A stretch of DNA of 64,000 bases from Larix kaempferi (Eukaryota; Streptophyta; Pinopsida; Pinales; Pinaceae): NCBI GenBank assembly GCA_027924585.1, contig BSBM01000461.1, positions 4,896,501-4,960,500 of the forward strand, given 5' to 3'. Positions 47,190-59,484 of this stretch are shown piece by piece (positions within the stretch are counted from its first letter, which is position 1; every line of letters starts with the position of its first letter). The position numbers were made by a program, and so were the translations under genes. The notes below the pieces were generated by a model, which ran no database searches, had not been told where the DNA came from, and worked only from the letters and a program-made list of their open reading frames with translations.

Positions 47190-47557
47190 GAGCATCATAT
47201 TCTCCATCAGCATCATATTCTTCATCATCATCATCTTCATGACCATCATCGTCATCATCAACATCTTCATCATCACCACCACCATCATCATCATCATCAT
47301 ATTCCTCATCAAATCAACATCTCCATCATCATTATCATCATCTTCTGAACATCATCATGATCATCATCTAAACATCACCATCACCATCATCATCAACATC
47401 TTCATCATCATCACCATCACCATCATCATCAAAATCTTCATCGTCATCACCATCACCATCACCATATTCATCATCATTGTCATCTCTAGGTTCCCCATCA
47501 ACATCAACATCTCCATCATCATCATCTTCATCACCATCATCATCATCATCAACATCT

Positions 47558-47588
<31 letters not shown>

Positions 47589-48321
47589 CATCTTCCTTGA
47601 ATCAAATCAACATCTCCATCATGTCACCATCATCTTCATCATCATCATCATCTAAACATCACCATCACCATCACCATCATCATCATCATCATCTTCATCA
47701 TCATTACCATCACCATCATCATCAACATCTTCATCGTCATCACCATCATCATCATCATCATCATTGGCATTTGTAGGTTCCTCATCAACATCTGCATCAT
47801 CATCATCTTCTCCATCATCATCATCTTCATCACCATCATCATCAGCATCAACATCTTCATCATCATCACCATAATCATCATCTTCATCGTCATCAGGTCA
47901 ACATCTCCATCATCATCATCTTCTTCATCATCTTCACCACCATCATCATCATCATCATCTTCATCTCCATCTCCATCATCTTCAACATCTCCATCATCAT
48001 CACCATCACCATCACCATCATCTTCATCATCATTGTCATCTCCCCCTTCCTCATCAACATCTCCATCATGATCATCATCATCATCATCATCATCACCATC
48101 TGAACATCACCATCACCATCATCGTCAACATCTTCATCATCATCATCATCAGCAGCAGCAGCAGCATCAACATCAGCATCATCATCAAAATCTTCATCGT
48201 CATCACCATCACCATCTTCATCATCATTGTCATCTCTAGGTTCCCCATCAACACATCTCCATCATCGTCATCTTCTTCATCATCATCATCTTCATCACCA
48301 TCATCATCGTCATCAACATCT

Positions 48322-48368
<47 letters not shown>

Positions 48369-49515
48369 TTCCTCATCAGATCAACATCTCCATCATGTCA
48401 CCATCATCTTCATCTTCATCATCATCATCATCACCAGCACCATCATCATCAACATCTTCATCGTCATCACCATCATCATTGGCATCTGTAGGTTCCTCAT
48501 CAACATCTCCATCATCATCATCATTGGCATCTGCAGGTTCCTTATCAACATATCCATCATCGTCATTTTCTCCATCATCATCACCATCATCACCATCATG
48601 ATCTTCTGAACATCATCATGATCATCATCTAAACATCACCATCACCATCATCGTCAACATCTTCATCATCATCGCCATCAGCATCATCATCAAAATCTTC
48701 ATCGTCATCACCATCACCATCTTCATCATCATTGTCATCTCTAGGTTCCCCATCAACACGTCTCCATCATCGTCATCTTCTTCATCATCATCATCTTCAT
48801 CACCATCATCATCGTCATCAACATCTTCATCATAATCACCATCATCATCATCACCATCATCATCATCTTCCTCATCAAATCAACATCTCCATCATGTCAC
48901 CATCATCTCCATCTTCATCATCATCATCATCATCATCATCATTATCATTACCAGCACCATCATCATCAACATCTTCATCATCATCACCATCATCATTGGC
49001 ATCTGTAGGTTCCTCATCAACATCTCCATCATCATCATCATTGGCATCTGCAAGTTCCTCATCAACATATCCATCATCGTCATTTTCTCCATCATCATCA
49101 CCATCATGATCTTCTAAACATCATCATGATCATCATCTAAACATCACCATCACCATCATCGTCAACATCTTCATCGTCATCGCCATCAGCATCATCATCA
49201 AAATTTTGATCATCATCACCATCACCATATTCATCATCATTGTGATCTCTAGGTTCCCCATCAACACATCTCCATCATGTCACCATCATCATCATCATCA
49301 TCATCCGAACATCACCATCACCATCATCATCAACATTTTCATCATCATCACCATCATCTTCATCAACATCATCATCTTTATCATCTTTATCATCTTTATC
49401 TGCATCATGATCATCTTCATTGTCATCACCCTCCTCCTCATCATCATCTTTATCATCTTCATCTACATCATGATCATGTTCATTGTCATCACCCTCCTCC
49501 TCCTCATCATCTTGT
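47190..49515. repeat. 2.3-kb CAT-trinucleotide array with higher-order repeats
   Basis: Almost entirely CATCAT, CATCAC and CATCTT words. Interspersed marker CATCTCTAGGTTCCCCATCA occurs near 47484, 48233, 48738 and 49247; the spacing of 505 bp between the second and third and the near identity of 48150-48640 and 48655-49140 show a segmental duplication. All six frames are long and open, coding His-, Ser/Pro-, Ile- or Met-rich strings; none is a credible gene. Confidence 0.95.
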
Positions 49516-49539
49516 GCACTTATGCACTTAAGGATTAAT

Positions 49540-49850
49540 GTTTAGAAGAGGGTCTAAAGGCCTTTATGGGGGAGGGGATCTAGAAACAAGGTAAGACAGA
49601 GAGGGCAGGGGGGAGGGATAAAGGCGTAGAGGGTTAGTGATTAAGGGAGAAGAAGGGAGAGAGTGCTATAGGGAGGGATAATGACGAAGATAAAGAGAAG
49701 GTGGAGAGATGGAGAATGGGGTGGTAGAGACATGGCTGGAGTAAGGGAGAGAAAGAAACATGTAGGGAGGGATGTAGGGAGAATGAGGGACATATATTTA
49801 GAAAGAGATAAGGGGTATCTAGGGATTATTGGGAGAGAGCTAGGGGGTAT
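49540..49850 (+). repeat. Second GA-rich tract
   Basis: Purine-rich on the plus strand, same style (GGGAGGG, AGAGAG, AAGGGAG) and same orientation as the tract before the CAT array. Confidence 0.85.
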
Positions 49851-49949
49851 TAAACCATACAAAACATTTGTTTTGTATGTAACCATATAAATTATTAGTT
49901 TTCTTTTGATTTTGTTCGTTGCCCTAGCCGTGCACCTAACCTATTTATT

Positions 49950-50035
49950 GTGCTTGACTATATCACGTTCGCATTTTTGCACTACATATCGCGTACACGT
50001 TTTGTATTTATATAACGCGTGTGCATTTTGTAACT
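49950..50035. repeat. ACGCG-motif cluster
   Basis: ATCACGTTCGCATTTT, ATCGCGTACACGTTTTG and ATAACGCGTGTGCATTTTG, about 27-30 bp apart. Degenerate relatives of the units at 46.24 kb. Confidence 0.75.
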
Positions 50036-50879
50036 CCACAAATAGTGGATTGTTGCTGTCCGAGAGAAACTTCACTCTGTCCGAACCAAATTAACAGTCC
50101 CGCGATTTTTTGAACAGCACGAGCCCGCCATTGGAAATTTTTACATTCTACACCAACTCCCTTTTTTTTTTTTATGCAGGTGCAGCATTGAGGACATCTT
50201 TCATGGTTGCTCAATGTGGTGTTGGGTTATATGGCCATATTTGAAGAAAATAATCAGCAAGCTTGAAGAATCTCCAATTGAATAACACCAAAGATAACGC
50301 CTTTGAAAGATTCATTTTTCCTATATTTGAGGAGCACACAAGATAAGATATCAAGCTTCAAGACCAACAAGGAAGAACTTCCATTTGCTTATTATTGAAG
50401 AGCTTGTAATTGAGGAGCAACAAAAACAAACTATATTGAATTGATCATTGTGGTGATGGGGAATGCACGTAACCGAGTAAACAAATCAACAAGGAAGAAG
50501 AGACCTCAAGAAGACATTGAAGAAGAGAAAGAAAAAAAAAGAATATACATGATGAATCGGAGGCTTTCTTTGGAAACTAATCCAAATCCAATTGTAGAGG
50601 ATACCACGGTTCATCCTATTAATCCATGACAAGAGGGACCTTCAATTTCCACAATAGTTGTTGAACAAGCACCCCATGGAAGTAATCAAGAAGCAAAACG
50701 TAGGTGCTCATTAGGGGATGTTTCAATTCCCACTTCAAGTCAAAGTGATAAGTTACCATCTCAAGATGAAGCTCACGAAGAAACACCCAATTTGCTATCC
50801 GGATCTGGTTATACAAGCGATGAAGTCAGAGAGGGGTTGGACATTTTGCCTACTGTTGAAGAAGAGAATGTTATCCACA

Positions 50880-50960
50880 CCATCGATGAGGATGTTGGAC
50901 TTCCACAAGGGGATGTTGGAATTCCACAGACCATCGATGAGGATGTTGGACTTCCACCAT
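50880..50960 (+). repeat. Coding repeat in the pseudogene N-terminus
   Basis: ACCATCGATGAGGATGTTGG followed by ACTTCCAC occurs twice (about 50879 and 50930) with a half copy between, coding TIDEDVGLP repeats. Confidence 0.85.
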
Positions 50961-52192
50961 CCAACTACCAGGAAGAGAATGAAGGACACAAAGCTACTAC
51001 TGAAATGCCAGAGCGTCTTGGTGATGTGCTACATGTTACAATTCCAACCCCCTTACCTCCATTAGCAAGCACACGTCGAAGAACTCCGAAGCGTATACAA
51101 GTTGATGAAAGACTTATGAATTCCATTGAAGGTACGCTATCTAAACGTAGTATTGCTTATCAAACTCAACAGATACTTGATAAATATTTTGTTTCTAAAT
51201 GTGATGGAGATAAATGTAGATTATTTTTATCATTGCTAAAATCTAGGAGCATGAATGTTGTTAGGAAAAAGTTAGGGATAAAGATGATAAATAATTATGA
51301 ACCAAGTTCTCATATAGTTAAAATCCTAGTAGATGCATTTGGTAAAATTGGTAAGAACACACGTTCAAAGGACCGCAATGCTGCTCGTCGTGTGTTGTCA
51401 CAATCAATTGCAAATAAGAACACCAGGGCCCTTCGTATTCTCAGGCCTACATCCGAACTAGTTAATTTGAATGTAAAAACCCTCCATAGGTATTCTATTA
51501 GAAGAGAACATCTTGACACAACCAATCAGATAGATTTTTGGGCCTTTGTTGGTCAGTTGCCATGTGGTGACATGAAGCTAGTTGATGCAGTAAAGGGACT
51601 AGTGCACAATTTTTGGCATGATCACACAAGGCCTTCTTCAAACTGAAAGGATGTACTAAAACTAAGAAGGGGTTCAAAGGATCGTGAACCACATACTAAG
51701 CATCTTCTTGATATAACATAGATAGAGCTTTACGAGAAATTTAAGATTGAGCATAGACAATTGAACTTGGGGCAAAGATCTTTTGAGAAATGTAAGCCAT
51801 GGTATGTTAGAATAAATACTCTTCGTAACACTTGTTGTTGTAGATACCATGTAGAATATGAATATTGCTATGAAACATTTTTGTACATTCGTCGTGTGTT
51901 GCATACTAACATTGTGCAGGATTGCTCCATGACAATACCACCGACTTCATCAAGAGAATTCATTCATAGCATCATGTGCAATAGGCCCGAGGGGCAAACA
52001 TACTATGCAAAATCTTGTTTGGATGGAACATGCTCCAACTATGCTAGAATGGCATTATTGAGCCAATGTATGCACGAGAATGGAGACAATGAATTTGGGA
52101 AAATGGTTACAGACATGAAAAGTTTCAAATATATCAACTATGAAATAGTCGCAGGGAAAGAAAGCAAAAAAATACAATTGGTAACATCTCAG

Positions 52193-52288
52193 GTATGCAT
52201 TTATATCTATAAAATTATGTTGTAACGGTTACATTTCAATCCTTACTTACAACAGAAAACTGACATTGAGATCATTTTGTGCCACCAG
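52193..52288 (+). other. Intron 1 of the pseudogene (phase 0)
   Basis: CAG|GTATGCAT ... GCCACCAG|GTACAAG. Joining the exons keeps the frame (LVTSQ|VQVSD). Confidence 0.8.
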
Positions 52289-53302
52289 GTACAAGTTAGT
52301 GACTTCATCAAGGAATTTATTGAAAAGACACATCAATATGTTCAGCATGTCCACATGGCACGATGGCAGGATGAGAAGTTTAGAATATGCAGAGATACAT
52401 TTCCCCTTGGTACTATACTTTCAGTTGTTGATTTTGCCGAGAACTACACTCTGCAACCTCAAAATGAGATCCAAAGTCAGTATTATCACTCTGAGCAGGT
52501 TTCCTTGATGGTCCATATCACATATGGGCATGGCCCGAATAGCACTGAAGAGCAAAGAGAAATTCTGAAGGAATATCACTTCTACATAAGTGATGATAGG
52601 TGCCACGACTTCCACTATGTACGTCATTGCTTCATCATGTTCTATGATCACTTGAAGGGAAGGAACATACAGATGGATCGACACTGGATTTGGTCTGATG
52701 GTGTGCTGGTCAGTTCAAAAATGCACGCATATTTCAGTGGTTGTGTTCATTGCATAAAAACTACAAAGTGCCACATATGTGGAACTATTTTGAGACTAGG
52801 CATGGTAAAGGAGAGCATGATGGAGCCGGAGCATGTGTCAAAACAGCTGTACGAAGAGAGGAATTGAAAGTATCTACAGGATCTACTATTCTAAATGCTC
52901 AATCTATAGTCAGGTGGTGCACGTCAGTAATGGGAAAGGAATCAACTATGTGAGTAGAATCCACAAGAAAGAGACACGTGGAGAGATTTTTTTGGGAGGT
53001 GGTAGACATAGATCGTTCACATGCATGGGAATGCAAGACTGTGCCTGGGACTTGTGGCTTTCATTCGGTTCGAAGCTATGATAACCCAGTATTTGAAATT
53101 TGGACCAGAAAACTTGCTTGTTTTTGCCCGCCTTGTTGTGATGGTGACTGGGATGGGTGTGAATCATTGGATTGGGTTGATGGATGGGATCGCATATCAC
53201 TTCCACTTGATCAGCGTGCAATTGTTGAGTTAACTCTGTTGGAAGAAGACTAATCATCTATTTCTGCAGATTTTTATCATGTCTCAGACCTTGTACAACC
53301 CG

Positions 53303-53418
53303 GTATGATGCATTTCCTTAACATTTTTTGTTTGTTTATGTAGTCTTCAAATGCACATTAATGGCCTTGTATCGCACAAAAAATATTTTGATCATATACC
53401 TACAATCATATAATGCAG
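53303..53418 (+). other. Intron 2 of the pseudogene (phase 1)
   Basis: CCCG|GTATGATG ... TAATGCAG|GGCACATA. Joining gives DLVQPGHIYAVV in frame. Confidence 0.75.
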
Positions 53419-53819
53419 GGCACATATACGCAGTGGTTGCTTCAAAAGATATTGAATGGGGTGATGAATACTGGTTGGCACGCTGTATAGATGGAAAGCA
53501 AACCCTCATTATGTCCATGACTGACGATGAAAACAACCACTTTCCAACTGGGTCTATGGTTGTTAAAGGTGAATACTTGACACGGGACAGCAATGGAAGA
53601 AAGAAGGGTGGATATGTTTACAGGGATTACAAACCAGGTGCAAGTGTGTATCACTTTACCAACTTAATCATTGGCACAAACCTTCAGGTACGAACAATGC
53701 CTAGTCGAAATACATCGAAGGTACGCTACTTCTTACCGGATACAGAGCACGAGAGACTAATGGAGACCATCAGTATAAGAGATGATCCGGAGGGCTTGGT
53801 TGTATGATAATAGGTGGGA

Positions 53820-54210
53820 TCTAGCATGATGAGGTACGTTACATACTTTTAATACTATACTATTTATACTATTTGTAATTGAATATTGATATATGCTCAA
53901 TTTTCACATGTATGTTTCATATGAATATGTCAATTTTTCGTTCTTGATATGCCAAATTTACGTTTACGTTGTTTATAAATATGCCAAAAGTTCTCTTGTA
54001 TGTCAAGTTTATGAATAGGCCATTTTTTACATATGATCAGTAAACCCTAAAATTATATTATGTTCATCATGTTGGTTATTGGCTTCACCCAACAAAATTA
54101 ATTCAATTCATGCTCACTATATTAAACAATACACTTATATTAAATTTAATTCATGTGTTGTTAAATATTTCATAATGAATTAGCTATTTGAGAGCACCAC
54201 CTTAGACCAA
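53820..54210. other. AT-rich spacer
   Basis: No feature seen apart from several ATGCCAA/TATGTCAA words. Confidence 0.5.
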
Positions 54211-54246
54211 GCCATCATCATCATCATCACCATCATCATCATCATG
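54211..54246. repeat. CAT microsatellite
   Basis: Eleven CAT/CAC trinucleotides directly before the satellite; same sequence type as the 47-49.5 kb array. Confidence 0.9.
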
Positions 54247-55643
54247 GAAAACCCTAGTTTCCAAAGTGTCTAGGCAGGTTCGGGTTGGGAACACTAGCCA
54301 TACCCGCCCGGTGGATGATTTTCCAAAGTTGACCCCCGTGTGCAAAAATTGCACACTCCCACTCTGAGCAAAACCCTAGTTTCCAAGATGGACCTGCAAG
54401 GTGACACATGGGCCACCGGGTAAGAGGGGAGGGGCACCCCTGGCACTATCTCGGTGTGCTGAATCCAATGGAGTCAACGGTTCGTCGATCCGAGCCACGG
54501 TCTTCATTCTATGGCTCGTCCCGTCTCACTACCAGAAGGCCTTCAGGGACACCTGATGGATACCTACCGGGGGCATAGAACTCCAACCATGCAACAAAAC
54601 CGGGTTCCGGGGAGTCCTGCAGGTGTGTCTAGACAGGTTCGGGCTAGGAACACTAGCCATACTTGCCCGGTGGATGATTTTTCAAAGTTGACCCCCGTGT
54701 GCAAAAATTGCACATTCCCACACTGAGCAAAACCCTAGTTTACGAAATGAATGTACAATGAAGCCACTGGGCCATGGGGAGACGAGGGAGAGAGCCCCCT
54801 AGAGGTAATCGCACGCCAGGAGACCAACGGAGTCGACGGTTCGTTGGTCCGACGTCCGGTTTCCGAGTTATGTCGAGTTGCAAGTCGCATGAAAATGTCG
54901 TTCAGGGACACTTGGTGAATTTCCGTCCGGGAGCCAAAAAGCAAACGGAGCAGGAAGATTGTGTGCCGTTGGCTCCTACAAGTGTGTGTGGGCAATGCCG
55001 ACGTGGGAACACTGCCAACACTGGCTCGGGGGAGTTTTTTGCAGAGTTGACCCACCAATGCGAGATTGCATGCAATTAAACTGAGCAAAACCCTAGTTTA
55101 CGAAATGAATGCACAATGAAGCCACTGGGCCATGGGGAGATGAGGGAGAGGGCCCCCTAGAGGTAATCGCACGCCAGAAGACCAACGGAGTAGACGGTTC
55201 GTCGGTCCGACGTCCGGTTTCTGAGTTATGTCGAGTTGCAAGTCGCATGAAAATGCCATTCAGGGACACTTGGTAAATTTCCGTCCGGGAGCCAGAAAGC
55301 AAACGGAGTAGGAAGATTGAGTGTCGTTGGCTCCTACAAGTGTGTGTGGGCAATGCCGACGTGGGAACACTGCCAACACTGGCTCGGGGGAGGTTTTTGC
55401 AGAGTTGACCCACCAATGCGAGATTGCATGCAATTAAATTGAGCAAAACCCTAGTTTACGAAATGAATGCACAATGAAGCCACTGGGCCATGGGGAGACG
55501 AGAGAGAGGGCCCCCTAGAGGTAATCGCACGCCAGGAGACCAACGGAGTCGACGGTTCGTCGGTCCGACGTCCGGTTTCCGAGTTATGTCAAGTTGCAAG
55601 TCGCATGAAAATGTCGTTCAGGGACACTTGGTGAATTTCCGCC
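54247..55643. repeat. 358-bp satellite, about 3.6 copies
   Basis: GAGCAAAACCCTAGTTT starts at 54366, 54725, 55083 and 55441, spacing 359, 358 and 358 bp. The last three copies are nearly identical (ACGAAATGAATG...AATGAAGCCACTGGGCC); the first is more diverged and is preceded by a truncated one. GC-rich (GACGGTTCGTCGGTCCGACG) unlike the surroundings. The last copy stops abruptly at about 55643. Minus-strand frames of 117 codons in each copy are by-products, as 358 is not a multiple of three. Confidence 0.95.
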
Positions 55644-56160
55644 CATTTTATAATTTAAGCCACTTTTAAATATTTGAACTTCCATATTATTTTTGAAAGA
55701 GTAGAATATTTCAAAACTCCTAAAGAGACAAAAACACATGATCAAAACTCCTAAGGCTGCAATTTAGAGTAGCAATAATGGGGGTGATGGAGTTGAATTT
55801 GATCCTATGGAAGATAATGATACTAATATTATTGAGAATAAAGGGATAATAGGTTGATCTATGACACCTTTGTTTGCATGGATGAGGATGCACCTATGTA
55901 TGAGACCTATGATAATATTCATGATGTACATCTTATTGATAAGGCACACAAAGGCCTATACAAGAGATCAAAGATGAGTCACTTTGTCTACTAATTTGAT
56001 GTTGATAAAATTGAAGGTATTGAATGACATTTCAAACAATGGTATGACAAAGATCCTAATGTATACACAATAACTCTAATGATAAATATAAGTTTTTAAT
56101 ATTTTTTGTGATTGTAATAACTACATTGCGATATCCATTATTTAGTACATAAATTGATTT
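55644..56160 (+). pseudogene. Decayed coding fragment upstream of a CACTA relic
   Basis: Plus-strand pieces VEFDPMEDNDTNIIENKGI and FVCMDEDAPMYETYDNIHDV with KAHKGLYKRSKMSHFVY read in different frames with stops. They may be N-terminal CACTA protein sequence or a transposon second protein; not recognised. Confidence 0.3.
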
Positions 56161-56164
56161 TTTC

Positions 56165-56625
56165 TTATCGATTGTTAGGTAATATTTTCCTATAACCATC
56201 AAATACTTTACCATGAATGTGGGATCAATAGATATTGAACTAATTAGGTAATATATAAGGTGCCCCATAAGGTTCTTTGTCATATCCCTATAATTCTAGG
56301 TTTTTGATGATTGTTTAGGTTGAAAAACATAGCACATTTTATGGATTATCATGTACAAAGATAAGTGAAGATGGTATTATATGAGTGGCTACAAATGGTT
56401 CTCAATTTACGATCATCAAGGAAATATTACCCATTTTTAAAGAAGAACCTCATAATGTTAGACTTTCATTGGTAGTTGATGGCGTCAATCCATTTAAAGA
56501 GATTAGATCCATTTATTCAATTTGGTTATTTTGTGTTATAAACAATAACCTTTCTCCTTAGATGTCAATAAAGAGGGAACACACAATGTTTGCATTAATT
56601 GTTCTAGGAATTTATTTATGGGAAT
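56165..56625 (+). pseudogene. CACTA (En/Spm) TNP2-type transposase relic 1
   Basis: Nucleotide match to 62780-63340, with an internal deletion of the part coding ACPNNHIIYYG. Readable: IAHFMDYH, ILPIFKEEPHNVRLSLVVDG, VNPFKEIRSIYSIW and, in another frame, VINNNLSP followed by TAG. These are TNP2 transposase (Transposase_21) landmarks. Many stops. Confidence 0.7.
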
Positions 56626-56974
56626 ATTTGCATTAACTAGCAATTGCCCTAGAATGTGCAATAGGTGTGCATGAGTGAGTTCGTTGAAACCTTGAAAAAC
56701 ATTGTATTGCATTTAGTTTGATTAAATTACACGAGCAAGAACTTTGACATATAACTTGTAATGATCATCCAAAATCACAAATTTTAATTAGATACCAATT
56801 AGTGCATGCATGTAGTGAATTCGTTGAAACCTTTGAATATAATAGTTTGTTCTTTTGACATAGTGCATTCATGAGTAGTAGATAATCCACACAAATCAAC
56901 ACATTAGATTGACACAAGAACACGTGGAAACCGAAGAACAAATACAAAGTGAAATGTATCATTCATTTATAAGT

Positions 56975-57145
56975 GAAATGTCAATGTGCATGTCTCCAAA
57001 AGTACATGTATCCAAAAGTACATATATATCCAAAAGTGCATGTCTCCAAAAGTACATGCACAATAAAGTCAATGTACATGTCTCCAAAACTGAATGTATC
57101 GAAAAGTACATATATATACAAAAGTATCCAAAAGCACATGTATCC
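56975..57145. repeat. Short tandem repeat TCCAAAAGTACATGT
   Basis: About nine imperfect copies of a 15-20-bp unit (CCAAAAGTACATGTAT, CCAAAACTGAATGTAT, CCAAAAGCACATGTAT). It lies just past the stop of the minus-strand gene, in its likely 3' untranslated region. Confidence 0.85.
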
Positions 57146-57156
57146 CATAAGACACA

Positions 57157-59295
57157 TCAAAACTCAAGCTTCCTCTTGTTCTTTCCCGACGTTGATCCTC
57201 TAGCCACATCTCTAGGATCAATGTGTGTCTCTGGATCCTGCAAATTAAATATCAATTGTTAAATTCAACTAACTATGTACACTAATACATTAGCTCAACA
57301 ATTATCAACTGGTGCATGGAAAGTGCATGAAACACTTGGTCACTGAAGGACATCTCACCTCAACTGACAAAGGAGATTGCATTGCTTGTGTAGCAGATGG
57401 AACCGTTGGTTGAACATCCAGGATGGTCGAACCAGGGGGGCCAGGAACTGCTCCTGCTGGTGGTGGCTACAATGAAAAAATGTTGAAATAGTTAGAAATG
57501 CATGAATAAACAATAGACAACAATAATAAACTATGTAAAGATAATGTTGAAATAGTTACATACCTGTGTGTGATCAGTTGCCATTGCAGATGCGGCACTA
57601 ACTGCTGCATCAATCATCGATGCGAGGTTTTTAGTAGACAACTCGGGTTCCTGATGCAGTAAACATGCAATTCAAACATTAACAAAAACGATTTATGCAC
57701 TGGATTTCAAGTTAAACAACAAATATCATCGAAGGATATACATTACCATGGTGTGAGTAATCCCATGGTCGTGGGCAGCTGGAGTCTTTCTAGGAGTAGA
57801 ACGCCTCACATACACACGACCCTTGTTCACGAATGGCCTGGAGGGAGATACAAATCCAGGCAATGGTCCAGATGTCTCGGATGGTGCCTACAGTCAGCAA
57901 GTGTTCATGTAGTTAGACATGCATGATTCAACAAACAAAAATGTATTTAAAAAATGTCATTTTTAATTGTTTACCTGGAGCCCAGATGTTTCATGGGATG
58001 GTATGACCATGGGTGCTACCTCCACATTACCTTGCCCCAGTGAAGGATCTGCCATCTGCAAGTTTAATAATTGTAAATATTAGACCGTAGATAGCATTAA
58101 TGAACTAAAATGTAAACTATGTGGAAATTAACAAATTAACAAGTATTAAAAAACTAAAATTTTAAAATGTTTACCTCGGTGTGAGATATGGCAATAGGTG
58201 GTATATAAGATGGGTCTACCAAATGGGTAGCATCATGCCCCCCTGTAGAGTCTGGAACATCCGGCTCTGGGGCGTCGCTGCCGGCATAAAGCATCAACTG
58301 TAAGTTCACAAAATTAATATATTAGCTCAAACTATATATATGTGTACAAAGACGAAAATAAATGAAGAATTTATTACAATTAACCATAAACATACCTCTC
58401 TCAAAAACCCACTAAAGGAAACATCCGAGGAAAGACCATAGCAGGGATGACCACATGATGTGCACTCGTGAGGATCAGTACTAGGATGGGGATGTGTCGA
58501 TGGTCCTGCACTAGTGGATGGTCCTGATGGTCCTGATGGTCCTGCACTAGTTGATGGTCCTGCATGGTGACGAGCTGGTGTATGTACCACACCAGGGACA
58601 GATGTCCCTTCCTCACCCATATGTTGAACCATCGTGCCATGGCGAACAACCGCCCGTGCCAAACTCAAAAATGCATCCCGTGTCTGCAGAATAATATGAT
58701 GTGCAGGTGGGACATCTTGCCCAGGCAACTGCCTGTGAGGTGCAGGGATAGGGCGATCCTGGTCTCGAAGCCTGGCATTGGGTCAGTTCTGGGGCATCCC
58801 CCCACCGATCCCCTGAAACTGCAAGATGTCAAAATAGTTAACGTGTTTATGCAACACGAACTCTGCGTACATCTTTCGAAGGAAGTATAAGGGAATTTCC
58901 CTGTTGTTGTGTGGTGGCATATCAAAAACCATGTACCATCTGTCCATCCAGTTATCAACAAATGGTTGAAACGTGCACCACTCAATGGAGATATGCAGCC
59001 TGTTTGCATTTGGGATTTCCCCCGTCCGAGGGTCCCTAAACAATGCAAATATGAGCTCTTTGGATATTTTCAACTTTTTTATTGCATTGTAGTCTAGCCC
59101 ATTAGCATATTGTTGTCTTTTTCTTTCTCTGTATGATGCAATATCATATAGTACATTGGTAGATTGTGAAATGGTGTCAACAATTGCATCCAAGGTTGAT
59201 GCAAGCGAACGGCGAATCCTGTCACCACCACTAAAAGCTGCACTTATGCCCCTCAAGTGGGAAAGCTCAATCAATATCTCGGCATTGGTATCCAT
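57157..59295 (-). pseudogene. Seven-exon minus-strand gene with one in-frame stop
   Basis: Exons (minus strand order): 59295-58396, 58297-58175, 58055-57975, 57887-57747, 57650-57564, 57466-57359, 57237-57157. Lengths 900, 123, 81, 141, 87, 108 and 81 bp are all multiples of three, every junction is GT-AG, and all introns are phase 0; 506 codons in all. Exon 1 has MDTNAEILIELSHLRGISAA, IPNANRLHISIEWCTFQPFV and WYMVFDMPPHNNREIPLYFL, a compact folded-looking part; the rest is Pro/Ser/Gly-rich with CTSCGHPCYG and a basic tail GKNKRKLEF. A TGA at 58783-58785 (after GGGMPQN) interrupts exon 1, probably from CGA. I do not recognise the family; it may be a transposon accessory protein or a recently dead host gene. 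Confidence 0.7.
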
Positions 59296-59484
59296 AGCCG
59301 CAACTGCAATAAAGACATTAATACGAAAATCATTAGAAACATATACATGGTATATAATGACGTCTCTTCAAAATTGAACATGTATTAAATCAAACTCAAA
59401 TAAGCAATTTAATGGCATTCACTTACATACATTTAAAACTTAAAATTAAACATTTGACAATTAAAAAGTAAGTTAGTCAGATTG

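Larger units (their letters stand above)
50456..53807 (+). pseudogene. Three-exon pseudogene, DFAENY/SDG/HGKG family
   Basis: Exon 1 50456-52192, exon 2 52289-53302, exon 3 53419-53807. N-terminus basic (MGNARNRVNKSTRKKRPQED), then an acidic repeat-bearing part, then CWYVRINTLRNTCCCRYHVE-like Cys/His residues (PWYVRINTLRNTCCCRYH). Core in exon 2: MARWQDEKFRICRDTFPLGT, VVDFAENYTLQPQNEIQSQY, FYISDDRCHDFHYVRHCFIM, HWIWSDG, then WNYFETRHGKGEHDGAGACV and CFCPPCCDGDWDGC. Exon 3: HIYAVVASKDIEWGDEYWLA, possibly a chromatin-reader-like end. I have met this family in plant and animal genomes but cannot name it; the spaced acidic residues suggest a nuclease/transposase core. Lesions: stops at 50627, 51644, 51719, 52951 and 53251, and a frameshift near 52765. 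Confidence 0.7.

Noticed and set aside
47190-49515. CRISPR array
   Set aside because: Trinucleotide microsatellite in a plant-type genome; no repeat-spacer structure and no cas genes.
46481-49531. Long open frames coding His-, Ser/Pro-, Met- or Ile-rich proteins
   Set aside because: Open in nearly all frames because of simple-sequence composition; no start context, domain or splice support.
54735-55446. Two nearly identical 117-codon minus-strand frames
   Set aside because: They recur because the 358-bp satellite recurs; the unit is not a multiple of three and there is no domain.
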